Positions 26,129 through 36,941 of a stretch of DNA of 64,000 bases are shown in pieces. The translations under genes were made by a program, and so were the position numbers. Positions within the stretch are counted from its first letter, which is position 1; the number at the start of each line of letters is the position of its first letter. The stretch is taken from the NCBI GenBank assembly GCA_034387635.1, contig JAOANU010000008.1:620001-684000 (forward strand), written 5' to 3'. The notes under the pieces were generated by a model, which saw only the letters and a list, made by a program, of their open reading frames with translations, was not told where the DNA came from and did not search any database. Source of the DNA: Rhodosporidiobolus odoratus. Taxonomy: Eukaryota > Basidiomycota > Microbotryomycetes > Sporidiobolales > Sporidiobolaceae.

Positions 26129-27017
26129 GTCGAAGGGTGCCATGAAGCTCAAAGGCTGGTGCGTTGGCGAGAACTATGCGGAATGATCCAGGATGGAGAC
26201 GGAGCGGGACAAAGAGGGGTCGAATAGGTGAAATGCTCAAAAACCAGTTCTGACATTCTTTTCATTCCCATTGTCCTATGTGAGCAGATTACGAAGGTTA
26301 AGCATGCGCCTGCGTGGTTGAACCGACTGTAATGGGGCTTATTGGTAGCGATTTTCTGCCTGTCGATCGCACAGCTTGCATTAGCTAAATCATTCATTCC
26401 TCTCGGGCTCGCTTGGTCTGCTTCCTTGCCGTATGTGGTTCCGGCCGCCCGATTCATTCTGCCGAGCGCCCGCTGGGCGGTGTCACAATGTGCTGCCCTG
26501 TACGGAGGCCCATGCCTCGATGACCTTCCCAACTGAACTTTTTTGCCCGATGCACTTCCCGGCCATTGTGTATTGCTGCCATCTCCGCCCGTGTAGAGGA
26601 ATTTCCTGGTCTGCGCGCCCGCGGCAGCAAACCCTCCGCCTTAGGTACCGGTTGAGGGACACCCAGTCTGGGTAACATCGCGTGGCAGGAATAGTTTCGA
26701 GCGCCTTGACCTGGGTTTGCAGGCCATCCGGCGGCAGGTCCTAGCAGCGGAGTTCCGGAAGGAAGAGTCGTGAGGCGGTCAGGTGGCGAACGGTGGAAAC
26801 GTTGGTGAAAGAAGGTTTACGAGCAAAGCGAGAATCGGAAGACTTGCCTTTCGTCTTGGTCTCGGGGCACGCCTACGGTGCTTATGATGGTTCATAGCCC
26901 CTACAAGATGCTAAAGGGGAGGCAGGTAGTGCGGTACAAACAGCGAGGGAAGCTCGACGCGTCCTTCACCTCAGTTCCCTCCTTTGCCTCATCGTCCGAC
27001 CTCGTCACATCCTCAAG
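26129..27017. other. Intergenic, about 0.9 kb
   Basis: 3' flank of the cyclophilin gene and leader of the next gene. Short open frames on both strands show no recognisable content. I searched for a tRNA B-box-like pattern and found none. CT-rich sequence just before 27018 fits a fungal leader. Confidence 0.5.
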
Positions 27018-28088
27018 ATGACTCTCTTCTCTTCAATTTCTGCAAAGGCTCGGTCCCAGACGATCACCACTGCTAAGAAGGGAGGCCTCTTGAGTCGCAA
27101 GGTGAGCAGCCCTTTCTCTCCTTCGCTCCTACTTTCCAAGCTGACCCATCTCAAATCTTTTGCCGTTGCAGCCTTAACCTACCAATGCTTTCGTCGGTCT
27201 GACTCCCGTAGAAGCGCTGCAGCAGCAGTACTACTATCAATGCGAGATCAAGGAATCCGCGCGCCTGGCTCGCGAACGTAAATCGTCGAAGGAAGGAGCA
27301 TCCCCGTCGTCGCCTCGTTCGACCGCTCGTCAGTCAGACCGCATCCCTTCCCGCGGATCAACCTCTTCTTCCCTCGCAACCACCGACTCGCCCGCCGCTC
27401 CGACAATGTCTCCATCGTTTACAGCGCACCCTCTTCTATCGACGCAGTCGACATGACCTCGAAGGAGTCACGAGTCGAGTTTCCTGCTCCCACTCTCTCG
27501 CTGTCGGTTCCTTCCCTCGAGGCTCTTGCTATTCTCTCAGAGGTATCGTCTCCCATTCTTTGAAGGGCCGCCTCTCTCATTTCTTGCAAGGCTTCTCCTC
27601 CACCTGTCCCCGTTCCCAATGTCTCCTGGCCCGTCGGCCGCGACTTTAACCGACGACTCATCCGCTTCCGCTCATGCCACCACTCCCGCACCTCGCAATC
27701 TTCTTCTTCTTCCGCTCGTCGCGTCGACATCTCCTGGCCCATCCCACGTAAGCTCGACTCGGCTGGGCACCTCCCGATCACTTGTGAGATCCCTTCCGCT
27801 TGCGTCTCTCTCACGCCGGAGTACCCTCTTCCTCTTGCCCCCTACGCCGACGCCATCTTCACCGAGATTCAACACCTCAACGAGCTCATGCTCGACCCGG
27901 TGCTGCAGCTTATCCCGGGATGGGTCGAAGAGACGGAGGCTAGGATTGAAGAGTTGTTGTTTGAGCTGCGACGGGCGACGCCGTTGGAGGAAGACTGGAT
28001 CGCGGGGGACGAAGGAGCGGGAGGAAAAGCAGGCTGGGTGGACGGCACAGCGGGCTGGTCATGCCCTGGGCGAGGTTGTCGGTCTTGA
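27018..28088 (+). CDS. Unknown protein, lineage-specific, four exons
   Basis: Not recognised. The model starts at 27018 (MTLFSSISAKARSQTITTAK, then KGGLLSRK). It uses a donor at 27102 and acceptor ending at 27222 to give QQYYYQCEIKESARLARE, a donor GTAAAT at 27278 and acceptor near 27333 to give RPHPFPRINLFFPRNHRLAR and SRVEFPAPTLSLSVPSLEAL, then a 48 nt intron (27541-27588). The last exon has two similar segments, NVSWPVGRDFNRRL and VDISWPIPRKLD, followed by APYADAIFTEIQHLNELMLD and the acidic helix VEETEARIEELLFELRRAT. Stop TGA at 28086-28088. Phases agree. An upstream acceptor at 27171 would instead bring in TAA immediately. Secondary structure looks mixed with disordered middle. No membrane segment. 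Confidence 0.55.
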
Positions 28089-28636
28089 TTGGGTTCAAGG
28101 AAGAGTGACAGAGGGAGTGCTGCAGGGCGGGGAGGACCGGGAGAAGGAGGAGAGAGGAATTGCGTTCCCTTTGGGGGCGAGAGAAGAGGAGGATGAAAAG
28201 GTCGGCGGTTCAGCTGAGAGGGCATGGGTGTTTCCGTCTAAGCCGTCCCGAGTCGATTTCTCCCTGTTGTGATTTCGATAAAATGGCCACTTTGTTCGTA
28301 GTCAGGTAGCTTCTCCAGTAGCCAGCACAGTCAGCATTCATCCTCTCTGTGGGTCCCGCCTGCTCGAAAAGCCGCGCCCACGGGCGAGGAAGGAAGACGA
28401 GCTTGCAATGTGCTGCTGCACGACACGGCGCTGCTACAGCTTCATCAATCGTGTCCGACAGAGATGCACGGCGTGCAAGTCTCGACAGAAAGGGAACCGA
28501 TCTGCTGCGTCAGCCGAGAGTTAGAAAAGCCTGTTTGAAAAGCGGAGAAGATTGGGTGGAAAGACATACTGCAATCCCCTTCCTGGCCTGACCAGCCGGG
28601 CGTGCTTCTGACGCCTCGTGATCGTGTAGAGTCTGC
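28089..28636. other. Convergent intergenic region
   Basis: Between the stop of the unknown gene at 28088 and the stop of the small CX9C gene at 28637. No supported gene. Open frames are short and unpatterned. Confidence 0.4.
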
Positions 28637-29074
28637 TCACGCCTTCTTCATCTACAACGGGGCAAGGGCGTATGCAAAGGGTGGGTCAGCTGAAATCATC
28701 GCGACCGCTCCACCTTGCAGAGCCTCTTACTCGTGCGTGGAGAGAGATTGGGTGCTACTGCAAAGAAAACGACATACCGCGTGTAGCAAGCAAGCCTTGA
28801 ACGCCTCAAACTCCTTCGCGCACATCCCTTTCTCGACATCCTGGTAGCGGCTGCCGATACACCTGCCGTACAAAGCGCCCTACTCGATCCGACATGATCA
28901 GTTGACTCCGACATCCTATGGCAGTCTCCACCTTGCGCATGCAGTTCTGAGCGAGATTGGTGGCATCTGATGAGCGATGGGAAGAGGCCGTACTTGCTCA
29001 GAGCATTTTGCAGCGGCTTTTGGTAAGCTTGCAAGTGGGCGGTGACGAAGGGTGGAAGCAGCAGCGGCAGTCAT
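28637..29074 (-). CDS. Small twin-CX9C mitochondrial protein, NDUFAF8-like
   Basis: A three-exon gene too fragmented for simple ORF finding. Exon 1 is 29074-28994 (81 nt: MTAAAASTLRHRPLASLPKA, then AAKCSEQ). Intron 28993-28880 ends GAGTAG. Exon 2 is 28879-28778 (GALYGRCIGSRYQDVEKGMC, then AKEFEAFKACLLHA). Exon 3 is 28651-28637 (MKKA, stop TGA). Total 65 residues. The cysteines form two exact C-x9-C pairs (C-SEQGALYGR-C and C-AKEFEAFKA-C), the hallmark of intermembrane-space CHCH proteins imported by Mia40. The YGRC, CAKEFEAF and short basic tail match what I know of the complex I assembly factor NDUFAF8. Role in complex I assembly is inferred from this similarity. Confidence 0.75.
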
Positions 29075-30240
29075 GCTGAAAGCTGGGTGACTAGCGGGAA
29101 AGACGGAATCGATGGCGAGAGGTCGTCGACGAGGACTGGCGTCAATCGCTCACGGCTGAACTGAGTAATCAGTAAACGGCTGGAGGTGCGTCCGAGATCG
29201 TATGACAGTCGCGCGCTATATATTGAGTTGAGCTGGCGGTCTCCTCATGTGTGTGTCCGCTTCGTTCTTCTTCGTGCCACCCCGTTTTGCTGAACCCATT
29301 CTCCGTAGCGTTTGCGCTGAGCTTCCTGCGACTGATGCTGGTAGACAGCGGCTACTGGCTATTTCAAGTGCAACAACAGCGGTCATGTTGTCCGGCATGC
29401 GTGGCGCTCCTCAGCCGTGTCAGCCGTGTTGCTCACCTCATCGCCCTGGCGGCTCACTGCCTTCGGACGCCGACATCTGTGTCTCCGGTCTGCATGCACG
29501 GTCACTGAGCAGTTACAGGCCGCTCATCTGTAGGAGGTCTCATGACGTCTCTTCGTTCCCACAACTTTCATTCCGGTGCCCTCCTCCGCTCACCGCCTTT
29601 GCCGATGCGTGTCAACGTTCTGATAGCACTTACTGCATCCTACATCGTCACTCGTCGGTACACACGCTCTACAGCGTCACAGGCCGTAGCGCTAACCGCT
29701 AGCTAGCTGGCAGAACGCGTTCAGTTTTGTCGATGTAGGGTTTTCTCGGACGATCTCCTGACCGACTTGGTCATTCAGGGTCGAACTTTCCCGGCACTGT
29801 GTGTAGCTCAGTATAGGTACTAATTGGCCAGGCGGGAAGGGGACAACTGGTGATGCCGATGGGAGCACGGAAAGAAACGCGCTGTCGCCGCCCCTTCCAG
29901 CCTTCGCCTAATCTCCGACGTTCGGCTGAGACCTTGGCTGGAAGCTGCTATGTACCGTCGCTGGGAACAAGATTGCCACTACCGTAGTCGCTTGGTCGCT
30001 TCCCGTGCCCTCGTCCACATCTTGCAGGACAGACTTTTTTTTTCGGGCCCGGGCGATCTGTATTTAGAGGTGCCTGTCCCTGGCAGCGGCCCGCTTTTTG
30101 GCGGAGCACCAGATGACTTCCAGGAACCCGCATGTAGATACGCGCCTCGACTTTCTCTCCATCTGGTGTGAACTCCGGTGGTCCTCAAGACTCAATTTGC
30201 TGCAGCTCCTTTCCTCTTCCTCACCCTGCATTGCTCAACC
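29075..30240. other. Intergenic, about 1.2 kb, divergent promoters
   Basis: Upstream of both the CX9C gene and the unknown gene at 30241. It contains a CTATATATTG stretch at about 29215 that could be a TATA element and a T-run followed by CGGGCCCGGG at about 30035-30055. A 151-codon open frame (29247-29702) is Cys/Ser/Arg-rich without pattern and is not accepted as a gene. Confidence 0.4.
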
Positions 30241-31281
30241 ATGGCTCTCTCGCTAGCACTATCGCAGCCTACCACCATGCACGCCTCTGGAGCACCCCGC
30301 TCTGCCCCGCTCCCGCTTCCCTCCTCTTCCTCGTCCCGCAACTCGGGAAAAAAGCGCACCGCCTCCCCGTCGACCACCTCCCTCGACCTGCACAATCTCG
30401 CCGACAGTTGGTCTATCAGTCTCAGCAGAACTCTTTCACGCCCATCGCCGTTGTCCAGCACGTCAAGCACGATACTTGGCGACGAATCCACGAACGGGAC
30501 CGAAGCTCCCGGCTCGGCTGCCGGTGGATGGCAATGGGAGTCGTCCTGGGCTGGCGTCGACGAGGCGCAACACCAGATGGATAAGAAGATCGACGGATGG
30601 GCTTGCACAGCGAACGTCGGCCACGACTTTGCGCTCGACGAAACGGGTACGTCGCACTGACCTTTTCCGCTCTTTCCGTCTGCATTGCCCTTGCTGTTGT
30701 CCTCGTGTCGAAGCTAACACAGCTTCGCTCTTGCCTTTACAGATGGATGCGACCCTGTGCCACCCTACCAACCACGCTTCAACTCCCTCGAACTCGACTT
30801 CGGCGACCTTCCCCCACCTACTTTCTTTTCCGCCTCGTCCGCCTACCCTTCCCCCTGCAGCCCCGCTTCAGACTGCATCGGCATCGGTTCCTATTTTCCT
30901 CTTCAGCGTTCGTTCCTCACCCTCCCGCCTTCTCCCAGACTCGTGCCGCTCGCGCTCGACTCGCCTTGCCCTTCTCCCGCTTTACTGCCCGCGCCGCGTG
31001 TACAAGCTTCGACCACACACCCTCTTCACCGCGCCAAACGTCTCTCCATGACACCCCTTCGCTCGCCCTCAGCTCTCCCTGCCGTCGAGGTCGTCGAAGA
31101 GCCGGTCGTACCCAGGATGAAGCAGAGGAAAGGCAGTCTCGTCGACCTTCCCCTCGTTCCCGTTGATGCCATGCCTCTGACTCCGCCGACGACGCCGATC
31201 GCTTGTGATGCGAGCCTGCCGAAGCTGCAGGAAGAAAAGAAGAAGGACAAGGGCTCACGGGCACTTGCTCCGCTGCGGTGA
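30241..31281 (+). CDS. Unknown Ser/Pro-rich protein, two exons
   Basis: Not recognised. Exon 1 runs from ATG 30241 (MALSLALSQPTTMHASGAPR) to a donor near 30645 after GHDFALDET. It includes a Ser-rich disordered start and a Trp-containing segment (GGWQWESSWAGVDEAQHQ). After an intron of about 95 bp ending CTTTACAG, exon 2 has CDPVPPYQPRFNSLELDFGD, a long Pro/Ser stretch, RLSMTPLRSPSALPAVEV and a Lys-rich end (LQEEKKKDKGSRALAPLR) before TGA at 31279-31281. About 315 residues, mostly predicted disordered. Possible phosphosites (SP, TP) suggest a regulatory protein, but no function is claimed. Confidence 0.6.
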
Positions 31282-31863
31282 CGAGGTGCGCTGTCGTTTC
31301 TACTCGTCGAGTCGCATACGCTCGATGCTGACTATACCCCGAAAGGCTCTTCACAGCCTTGACGCTGTCTCTTCGTAGCCAGGCGAACACACCACATGAC
31401 CTTCTCAGCAGCCTTTCCTCTCCACTTGCGCCTCCATCGCTTCTCTCCTCTACATCGTCGTAACATCGTCGCAAAAATCATCGCAGCAACTTTCCCTTCA
31501 TGCACTCCGTCTATATTATTCCTACTATCCAGTCACTCGTCGTGTTCCTGGGTTTCTTCTCCGCCTCCTGTATGTACTATTCCGGCGTCTCCAGCGGTCC
31601 ACCATAGTAGTGTTGTAAAAGGGACATAGCCATTTCTCCTTGTCAAGCTGTAGACTAATCATCCATTGCCGTGTCAAGCTGTAGACTAATCATCCATCGT
31701 CGTTCTCTCCCTTCGTCTTTCGGGTTGTCTGCATACCAGCCGGCCATTCCTTCATTCTTCCTCTCAGGCTCGGTGAGCACGAGAGATGCGCGTGTCGTAT
31801 GAGAGTATCTTGTGTCATTCGTACCATCTCGAGCACTCATGTCCATCCTTGACCTCACAACTC
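31282..31863. other. Convergent intergenic region with a 26-nt direct repeat
   Basis: AT-richer 3' region between two opposing genes. It holds the direct repeat listed separately. No gene supported. Confidence 0.4.
31641..31702. repeat. Two tandem copies of a 31 bp unit (26 bp identical)
   Basis: The sequence starting TGTCAAGCTGTAGACTAATC occurs at 31641-31666 and again at 31672-31697, identical over 26 nt, with similar 5 nt spacers (TGCCG and CGTCG). Lies in a 3' region. Confidence 0.9.
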
Positions 31864-33475
31864 CTACAAGCACACAGAATCGTTCCACCCAGCGGGAACC
31901 CCGAATTCGTCACATTCCCTAAGCAAAGCTTTGGCATCCCTATACCCGAACCCTTCGGGCCAAACTGGTCTTTTCCTCTTTGAAGTGTGGATCGAAGCGA
32001 ATCGAGGAGTGTGGTCGCCGCAGTTGCAGATGGAGAGGGTGAGGGTGGTTAGATTGTGGAGTGTGCAGAGGGGGGGGAGGAGAGGTGCCCTTGCTGTCGT
32101 TGCGACTGCGACTGAAACTGCGAGTGCGGGTGTGATGACCAGCAGAAGGAGGATCGGGACTGGGGAGGAGAGCACAAAGAGTCGGGAGGGAGAGTGGGGC
32201 GTGTTTCGTGATTTCCAGCACAAAGAGTCGGGAGGGAGAGTGGGGCGTGTTTCGTGATTTCCAGAAGTTCGAGGGAGGGAAGACGGGGCAAGACGTCATT
32301 GAAAGTTTTGTGGCAGACGGCGTTGCCTGAGAGACGAAGTACTTTGAGTAGAGGGAAGTATAGGCACGTGTTTTCGATCGGAGGAAAAGGGGGCGCCGAG
32401 TATGTTTGCAGGAGGAGCTTGCGTCGGCGCAGCACCCGAACCCTACAAAGAGGTGGAGGTTGATGAGCGAAGGGGGAAGGCGGGCGCGATCCTCTGAGCA
32501 GTCCGGAGAGACAAAGGTGGTAGACAGATCGAGGCTTGTAAGGCAACAGGACATTGACGAGGCGAGATTGCGGAATTCAGGTCTAAGGAGGCCGCCGTGG
32601 AAGTGCAGCTTAAGTGCCTCTAGTTGAAAAGCGCGCGGAGGCAGGTAGGTATCCCTTCCTGGCATGTTGAGTAGGTCGAGAGGCATCTCATCGGTACCAA
32701 GCGTCGCCAAACGCAGTCTACTTAATTGCGGTAAGTGCCGGCAGATATTCGGAAGGATTGAAGGCGCCAGCTCTTCGTCCCCGTAATCCTCGTCTTCGGC
32801 CATCAAAAGGTCGAGCCGGCGGAGAGATGACAGAGGGGCGAGAGCGAGCCACTTCTGTTTGAAGAGGGGGACGATGAGAGGCTCGCCGCGGAGGTGCAAT
32901 GCGGCACGGTTATTGAGAAGGCTGAAGAGGTCTTGCAGGAACTCTGTGCAAACCCACAGAACTTTGGGAGCGCAGGGGACATCTGTACATCAAGATATAA
33001 GTGCACCAAGTCGTGACAGAACGGCGGACAGGCTCACCTTTGCCCCGTCTTTTCCTGCGTAGCAAATCTGGCAGCTGACGTGCACCTAGTCCGCCTCCCA
33101 AACTCCACTCGCTTTCGCCATATTCTTCGCTGTCGTGATCACGAATGACGGCCATCCTGACCGCACTCATCCTGCTCGGCTGGCGAATCAGGGAGAAGGC
33201 GAACTGGCCAATTTTGTCTACATTACCGAGGGCGACTCTGATGAAGAGGGCAGTGAGAGCGTGCGACAACAGGTGCTTGTTGAGAGCCAAGGCGTCTGGT
33301 CTGAGTACGCCAGGAAAGGTGAAGACACTGTGCAAGACGGAGGGCGGGAGATGATGGAAAGTCTGCAGAAAGGTAGGTTATAAGTAGGTGAGCGGGGGTT
33401 GGACAACGCCAGAAGAGCTAGGCGTACCTGTGCCATTGATTTGGTACTGCCGCTGCTCGCTGCAGATGGCGGCAT
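31864..33475 (-). pseudogene. F-box / leucine-rich-repeat gene with frame damage
   Basis: The ATG at 33475 (MPPSAASSGSTKSMAQ) is spliced to FHHLPPSVLHSVFTFPGVLR, an F-box start, then DALALNKHLLSHALTALFIR. A later exon has FLQDLFSLLNNRAAL and Leu-rich strands (LAPLSSLRRLDLLMAEDED, LSRLRLATLGTDEMPLDLL, FQLEALKLHFHG). Around 32460 the coding pattern moves to another frame (FPLLKVLRLSGNAVCHKTF, LPRLPSLELLEI). A perfect 46 bp tandem duplication at 32172-32263 then shifts frame again. The convincing C-terminus (LHNLTTLTLSICNC, RPVWPEGFGYRDAKALL) lies in the third frame and stops at 31864-31866. No intron I could find restores a single frame. It could be a recent pseudogene or assembly error. An intact relative would be an SCF substrate receptor. 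Confidence 0.55.
32172..32263. repeat. Perfect 46 bp tandem duplication inside the F-box/LRR gene
   Basis: Copies at 32172-32217 and 32218-32263 are identical (plus strand begins GCACAAAGAGTCGGGAGGGA). 46 is not a multiple of three, so one extra copy changes the frame of the LRR coding sequence. Confidence 0.95.
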
Positions 33476-33797
33476 GGCTACACTCCGCTTGCTTGGGGTG
33501 TCCGCGAGCGGAACGAGACAGGAAAGAGAAGGAGAGGACGATGAGCGTCGGTCGTAAGCTCCCGGGTTGGCCGCCGGTTGTCGCAGAAGACCGAAGAGCT
33601 TCAAAGCCGCAAGACCCGTTAGCCTGTGTATGGAAGGAGGCCAAGCCGCGAGGAGGATCGACCCCTCTCCTCCCCGACTCTGGGTCACCGCCTTAACTCA
33701 GCTCGTATAGACATACTCGTAGACCGAGATTTACTGACGCAAGCTACCAGCACACGCGCGTACCAACCTATTCTACCCAGTCGATCACTCGCATACA
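33476..33797. promoter_or_regulatory. Divergent promoter region (F-box gene / amino acid transporter)
   Basis: 322 bp between opposite ATGs. No motif recognised. Confidence 0.3.
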
Positions 33798-36252
33798 ATG
33801 CCTTCTCCTCGACTATCAACACCAGCCCCGCCCGTCGAAGACCGCACTCCCTTGCTAGGAAACGCTTCCGACGATGAACAAGGGCCAGTCAAGGGAAAGA
33901 GGGAGGGTCAGGCTACCATGGCCAGCTGTATGGCCAACCTCGCCGTTCGTCTTTCAGCTCCACCTCGGCCTTTCTTTCCTTCCGTCCATCTCCTCACTAA
34001 TCTCCTGCGCACAGAACACCATCATTGGAACGGGATCGCTGGCCATGTACGTCCCCTTTTCATTCCTCGGTCGCCTGTGCTGAATAAGCTGATTTTCACT
34101 TTTCTCGTAGGGCGCATGCGTTCTCCGGTGAAGGCCTCATCCCCGGCGTCTTCATGGTTGTCTTCTGCGGGGGATCAGCTGCCATGGGCCTGTACCTCCT
34201 GACGAGGTGTGCGGCAATGGCCCCGCATCGAGCGGCGAGCTTTAGCTCTTTGAGCAAGTTGACATATCCGGGATTGGCGCGGTTGTACGTCTCAGCGCTA
34301 TGGTCCCCAGCCCTTGTCCTCGTCATCCGAATGAGATGAGCATACTGACTCGTGAGAGGATTGCAGATTTGACTTTGCCGTCGCCCTTAAATGCTTCGGG
34401 TAGGCTTCTTTCTGGCATGTACTTGTCTGCAGGCGCTGATACCTTGCCTCGCTGATCCCAGCGTCTCGATAAGCTACCTCATTGTCATCGTACGCCCTCA
34501 AGCTCCGATTACTACACTGCCTTAATCATCCTTGTCTCTTCCTTCTGACTGACCCGTCCTCGCGAGCAGGGTGGCCTCATGCCGAAAGTCGTCCACTCTT
34601 TCGCGCCAGCCCTCACCAACTCTATCCTTCTCGATCGCCGCCTCTGGATCCTCCTCTCCATGACCCTGCTCTGCCCGCTCGCCTTCCTCCGCCGACTAGA
34701 CTCTCTCAAACATACCTCCTACATCGCCCTCTGCACAATAGGCTACCTCATCTTTATCGTCATCTTCTACACCTTTGTCTCGCATGAGGAGCTACCACCA
34801 TCAGGTGACGTGGATATGGTCAGATTCGGACCCGAGTTTGTCCAGAGTTTGCCGGTGCAGATTTTCGCCTTCACTTGCGCGCAGAACATCTTTGCTGTGT
34901 AAGCTATTCCCATTCGCTGACGTTGCTCTCTCTCGGGTTCAGTATTCTGCTCGCTGACGCGGCCCGTTGCGTTCCCGTAGCTTCAATGAGCTGAAGACAG
35001 TGAGCCCGAATCCTTTCCTTCTGTTCGATCCAGGTTAACTTACCCTAGCCTTGTCATCAGAATTCACAACCCCGTCTCAACCTCGTCATCGGCACATCTA
35101 TCGGCGGAGCTGCGATCATCTGTGCGTCCTCCGGTGCACTTCGCAGACACTGGACACTGACTTTTCTTCGCTGTCTACCCTCCGCATCACATCTTGTCCG
35201 TATGCACCCTCCCTGACAGACGAATTACTCGGAATTCTCGGCTACATGACCTTTGGCGCTGCCGTCGGTGGAAACCTTATCGAGTACGCTTCCAAGAAGC
35301 AGCTCTGTTTGCCCGGCGGAATTGAAAGGCTTCGTGTTACTCACCCGAGTTCACCCACAGGATGTACCCTCACACGACTCTGGTCTCCCTTGGTCAAATC
35401 GGGATCACCATCCTCGTCCTCTTCTCTTACCCTCTCCAATTGCACCCCGCTCGGGCCTCTCTCGACAAATTTCTCTTCCCCTCCCCAGTTGGCGACGACG
35501 AGGACGGAGATGAAACGCCCGTGGATGATCATGGCACGGGAGACGAGATCCCCCTTGGTCGGTTTGTGGTGGAGAGCGCGGCGTTGTTGTTCTTTACTTT
35601 TGTGATTGCCATGTTTGTTGAGAGCTTGGAGGTGGTGCTTGGGTTTGTGGGCAGTACTGGGTCAACTGTATGTGCCCCTCTTCCAGTGATTGCTCTTTGT
35701 CACCACGTTAATGCAGGTGAGACCGGCTGTCGGATGCTCAGGCTGACTCCGAGTACCTCCACGTAAACCAGACCATCTCTTTCATCCTCCCCTCGATTTT
35801 CTGTACGCCTTTTCTTCCTCCTGTCCCCACCTCCTTCTACCTCTTGCGCTCCCCGTACCTCCGCCCCCTTTCTACCGTTTGCGCTGACTCTACCTTGTTC
35901 TACCCCGCTCAACTCGTCTAGTCCTCGCCCTCTTCAAAGACTCCCCCTCTCCCAAAGACCGTCGCCTCCGCTGGATCGCCACTCTACTCCTAACCTGGGG
36001 CATCTTAGTAATGGTCGTCTCTCTCTCCCTCAACATTTGTGCGCTTCTTTTCCCTCTCTCTGAGACCTTGATCATGCCAGCTATCGTCGGCAGACGACTG
36101 ACGATGAGCGTATGTTTCGGTGTGGAGCAGATCACCTCATTCAACCTGTTGAAGCTGGGTCACTTCATACTCTAGGCTGGTTGGGAGGTAAGACGACGCC
36201 GCATGATTTTTCGGCTGCAGCGACCGCAACGTCGCAGGGCGGCGGTGCTTGA
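33798..36252 (+). CDS. AAAP-family amino acid transporter, vacuolar AVT type (SLC38-like)
   Basis: Membrane transporter of neutral or basic amino acids, most like yeast Avt5/6/7 exporters of the vacuole. The ATG at 33798 gives a polar N-tail with a dileucine-like EDRTPLLG. The first membrane helix then carries the family signature NTIIGTGSLAMAHAFSGEG. Later segments include GVFMVVFCGGSAAMGLYLL, FDFAVALKCFGVSISYLIVI, WILLSMTLLCPLAFLRRL, ALCTIGYLIFIVIFYTF, PVQIFAFTCAQNIFAVFNEL, YELLGILGYMTFGAAVGG, VSLGQIGITILVLFSYPLQL and LLLTWGILVMVVSLSLNI, about eleven helices. The N-S/E-L and CAQN(I) features fit SLC38. The last exon gives YHLIQPVEAGSLHTLGWLGG and ends TGA 36250-36252. About ten exons with phases checked at the first and last junctions. 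Substrate cannot be told. Confidence 0.88.
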
Positions 36253-36550
36253 GCGCGATCCCCTGCTCCGATTTCGTTTCGCTGCGCGCGGTATTGCGCA
36301 GTGTGCCTTCCGCTCTTTGTTGTACTCTTCCATGTTCCCTTTTGCGTGTTCTAGCTGCCTTTTACGATAGAGGTGTCAATAGAGCTGTTTGTTCCATGCC
36401 GCTCGGTCGCCTTGCTTGAAGAGAAGAACAGAAGAAAGCTGAAGACCAGTGCGGCTCCGGCCCCTGCTGCTTGTTCGCTGTCTCTGCTACCACCATTCAG
36501 GGCATCGCGGTGAACCCTGTTGCGTGCCACGCAAGCAACGACGTGAATTC

Positions 36551-36862
36551 TTACCACCCTGAAAAATCCCCAAACCCGTCCCCACCCCCACCCGCTTGTC
36601 TCTTCTTCTTCTTACCCCGTCCGCCTCCTCCTGCTCCCTCTCCAGCAGCGCCCGCCTCAAGTTCCCTAATCAACTCACTGTCCCTCGCGGTCGTTTCCGC
36701 TTTTCGCTTGGATCCTGAACCGGCCAAGGGGGTGGGAGCGGCGGAGGGGGTGCAGAGGTATTTGCCGACGTTTGCTGAGGTGGTGGAGGAGGAGGGGAGG
36801 TCGAGGACGGATGAGGAAGAGGGGGTGGGCTTGTTGAGGGTTGTACCGAACCAACTGCGCAC

Positions 36863-36941
<79 letters not shown>

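Noticed and set aside
29247..29702. 151-codon plus-strand frame
   Set aside because: Cys/Ser/Arg-rich without any domain, motif or partner exon. Typical of chance open frames in GC-rich DNA.
29760..29830. Sequence resembling tRNA box elements (GGTCGAAC and TAGCTCAGTATAGG)
   Set aside because: The two boxes are in the wrong order on one strand and no cloverleaf can be drawn.
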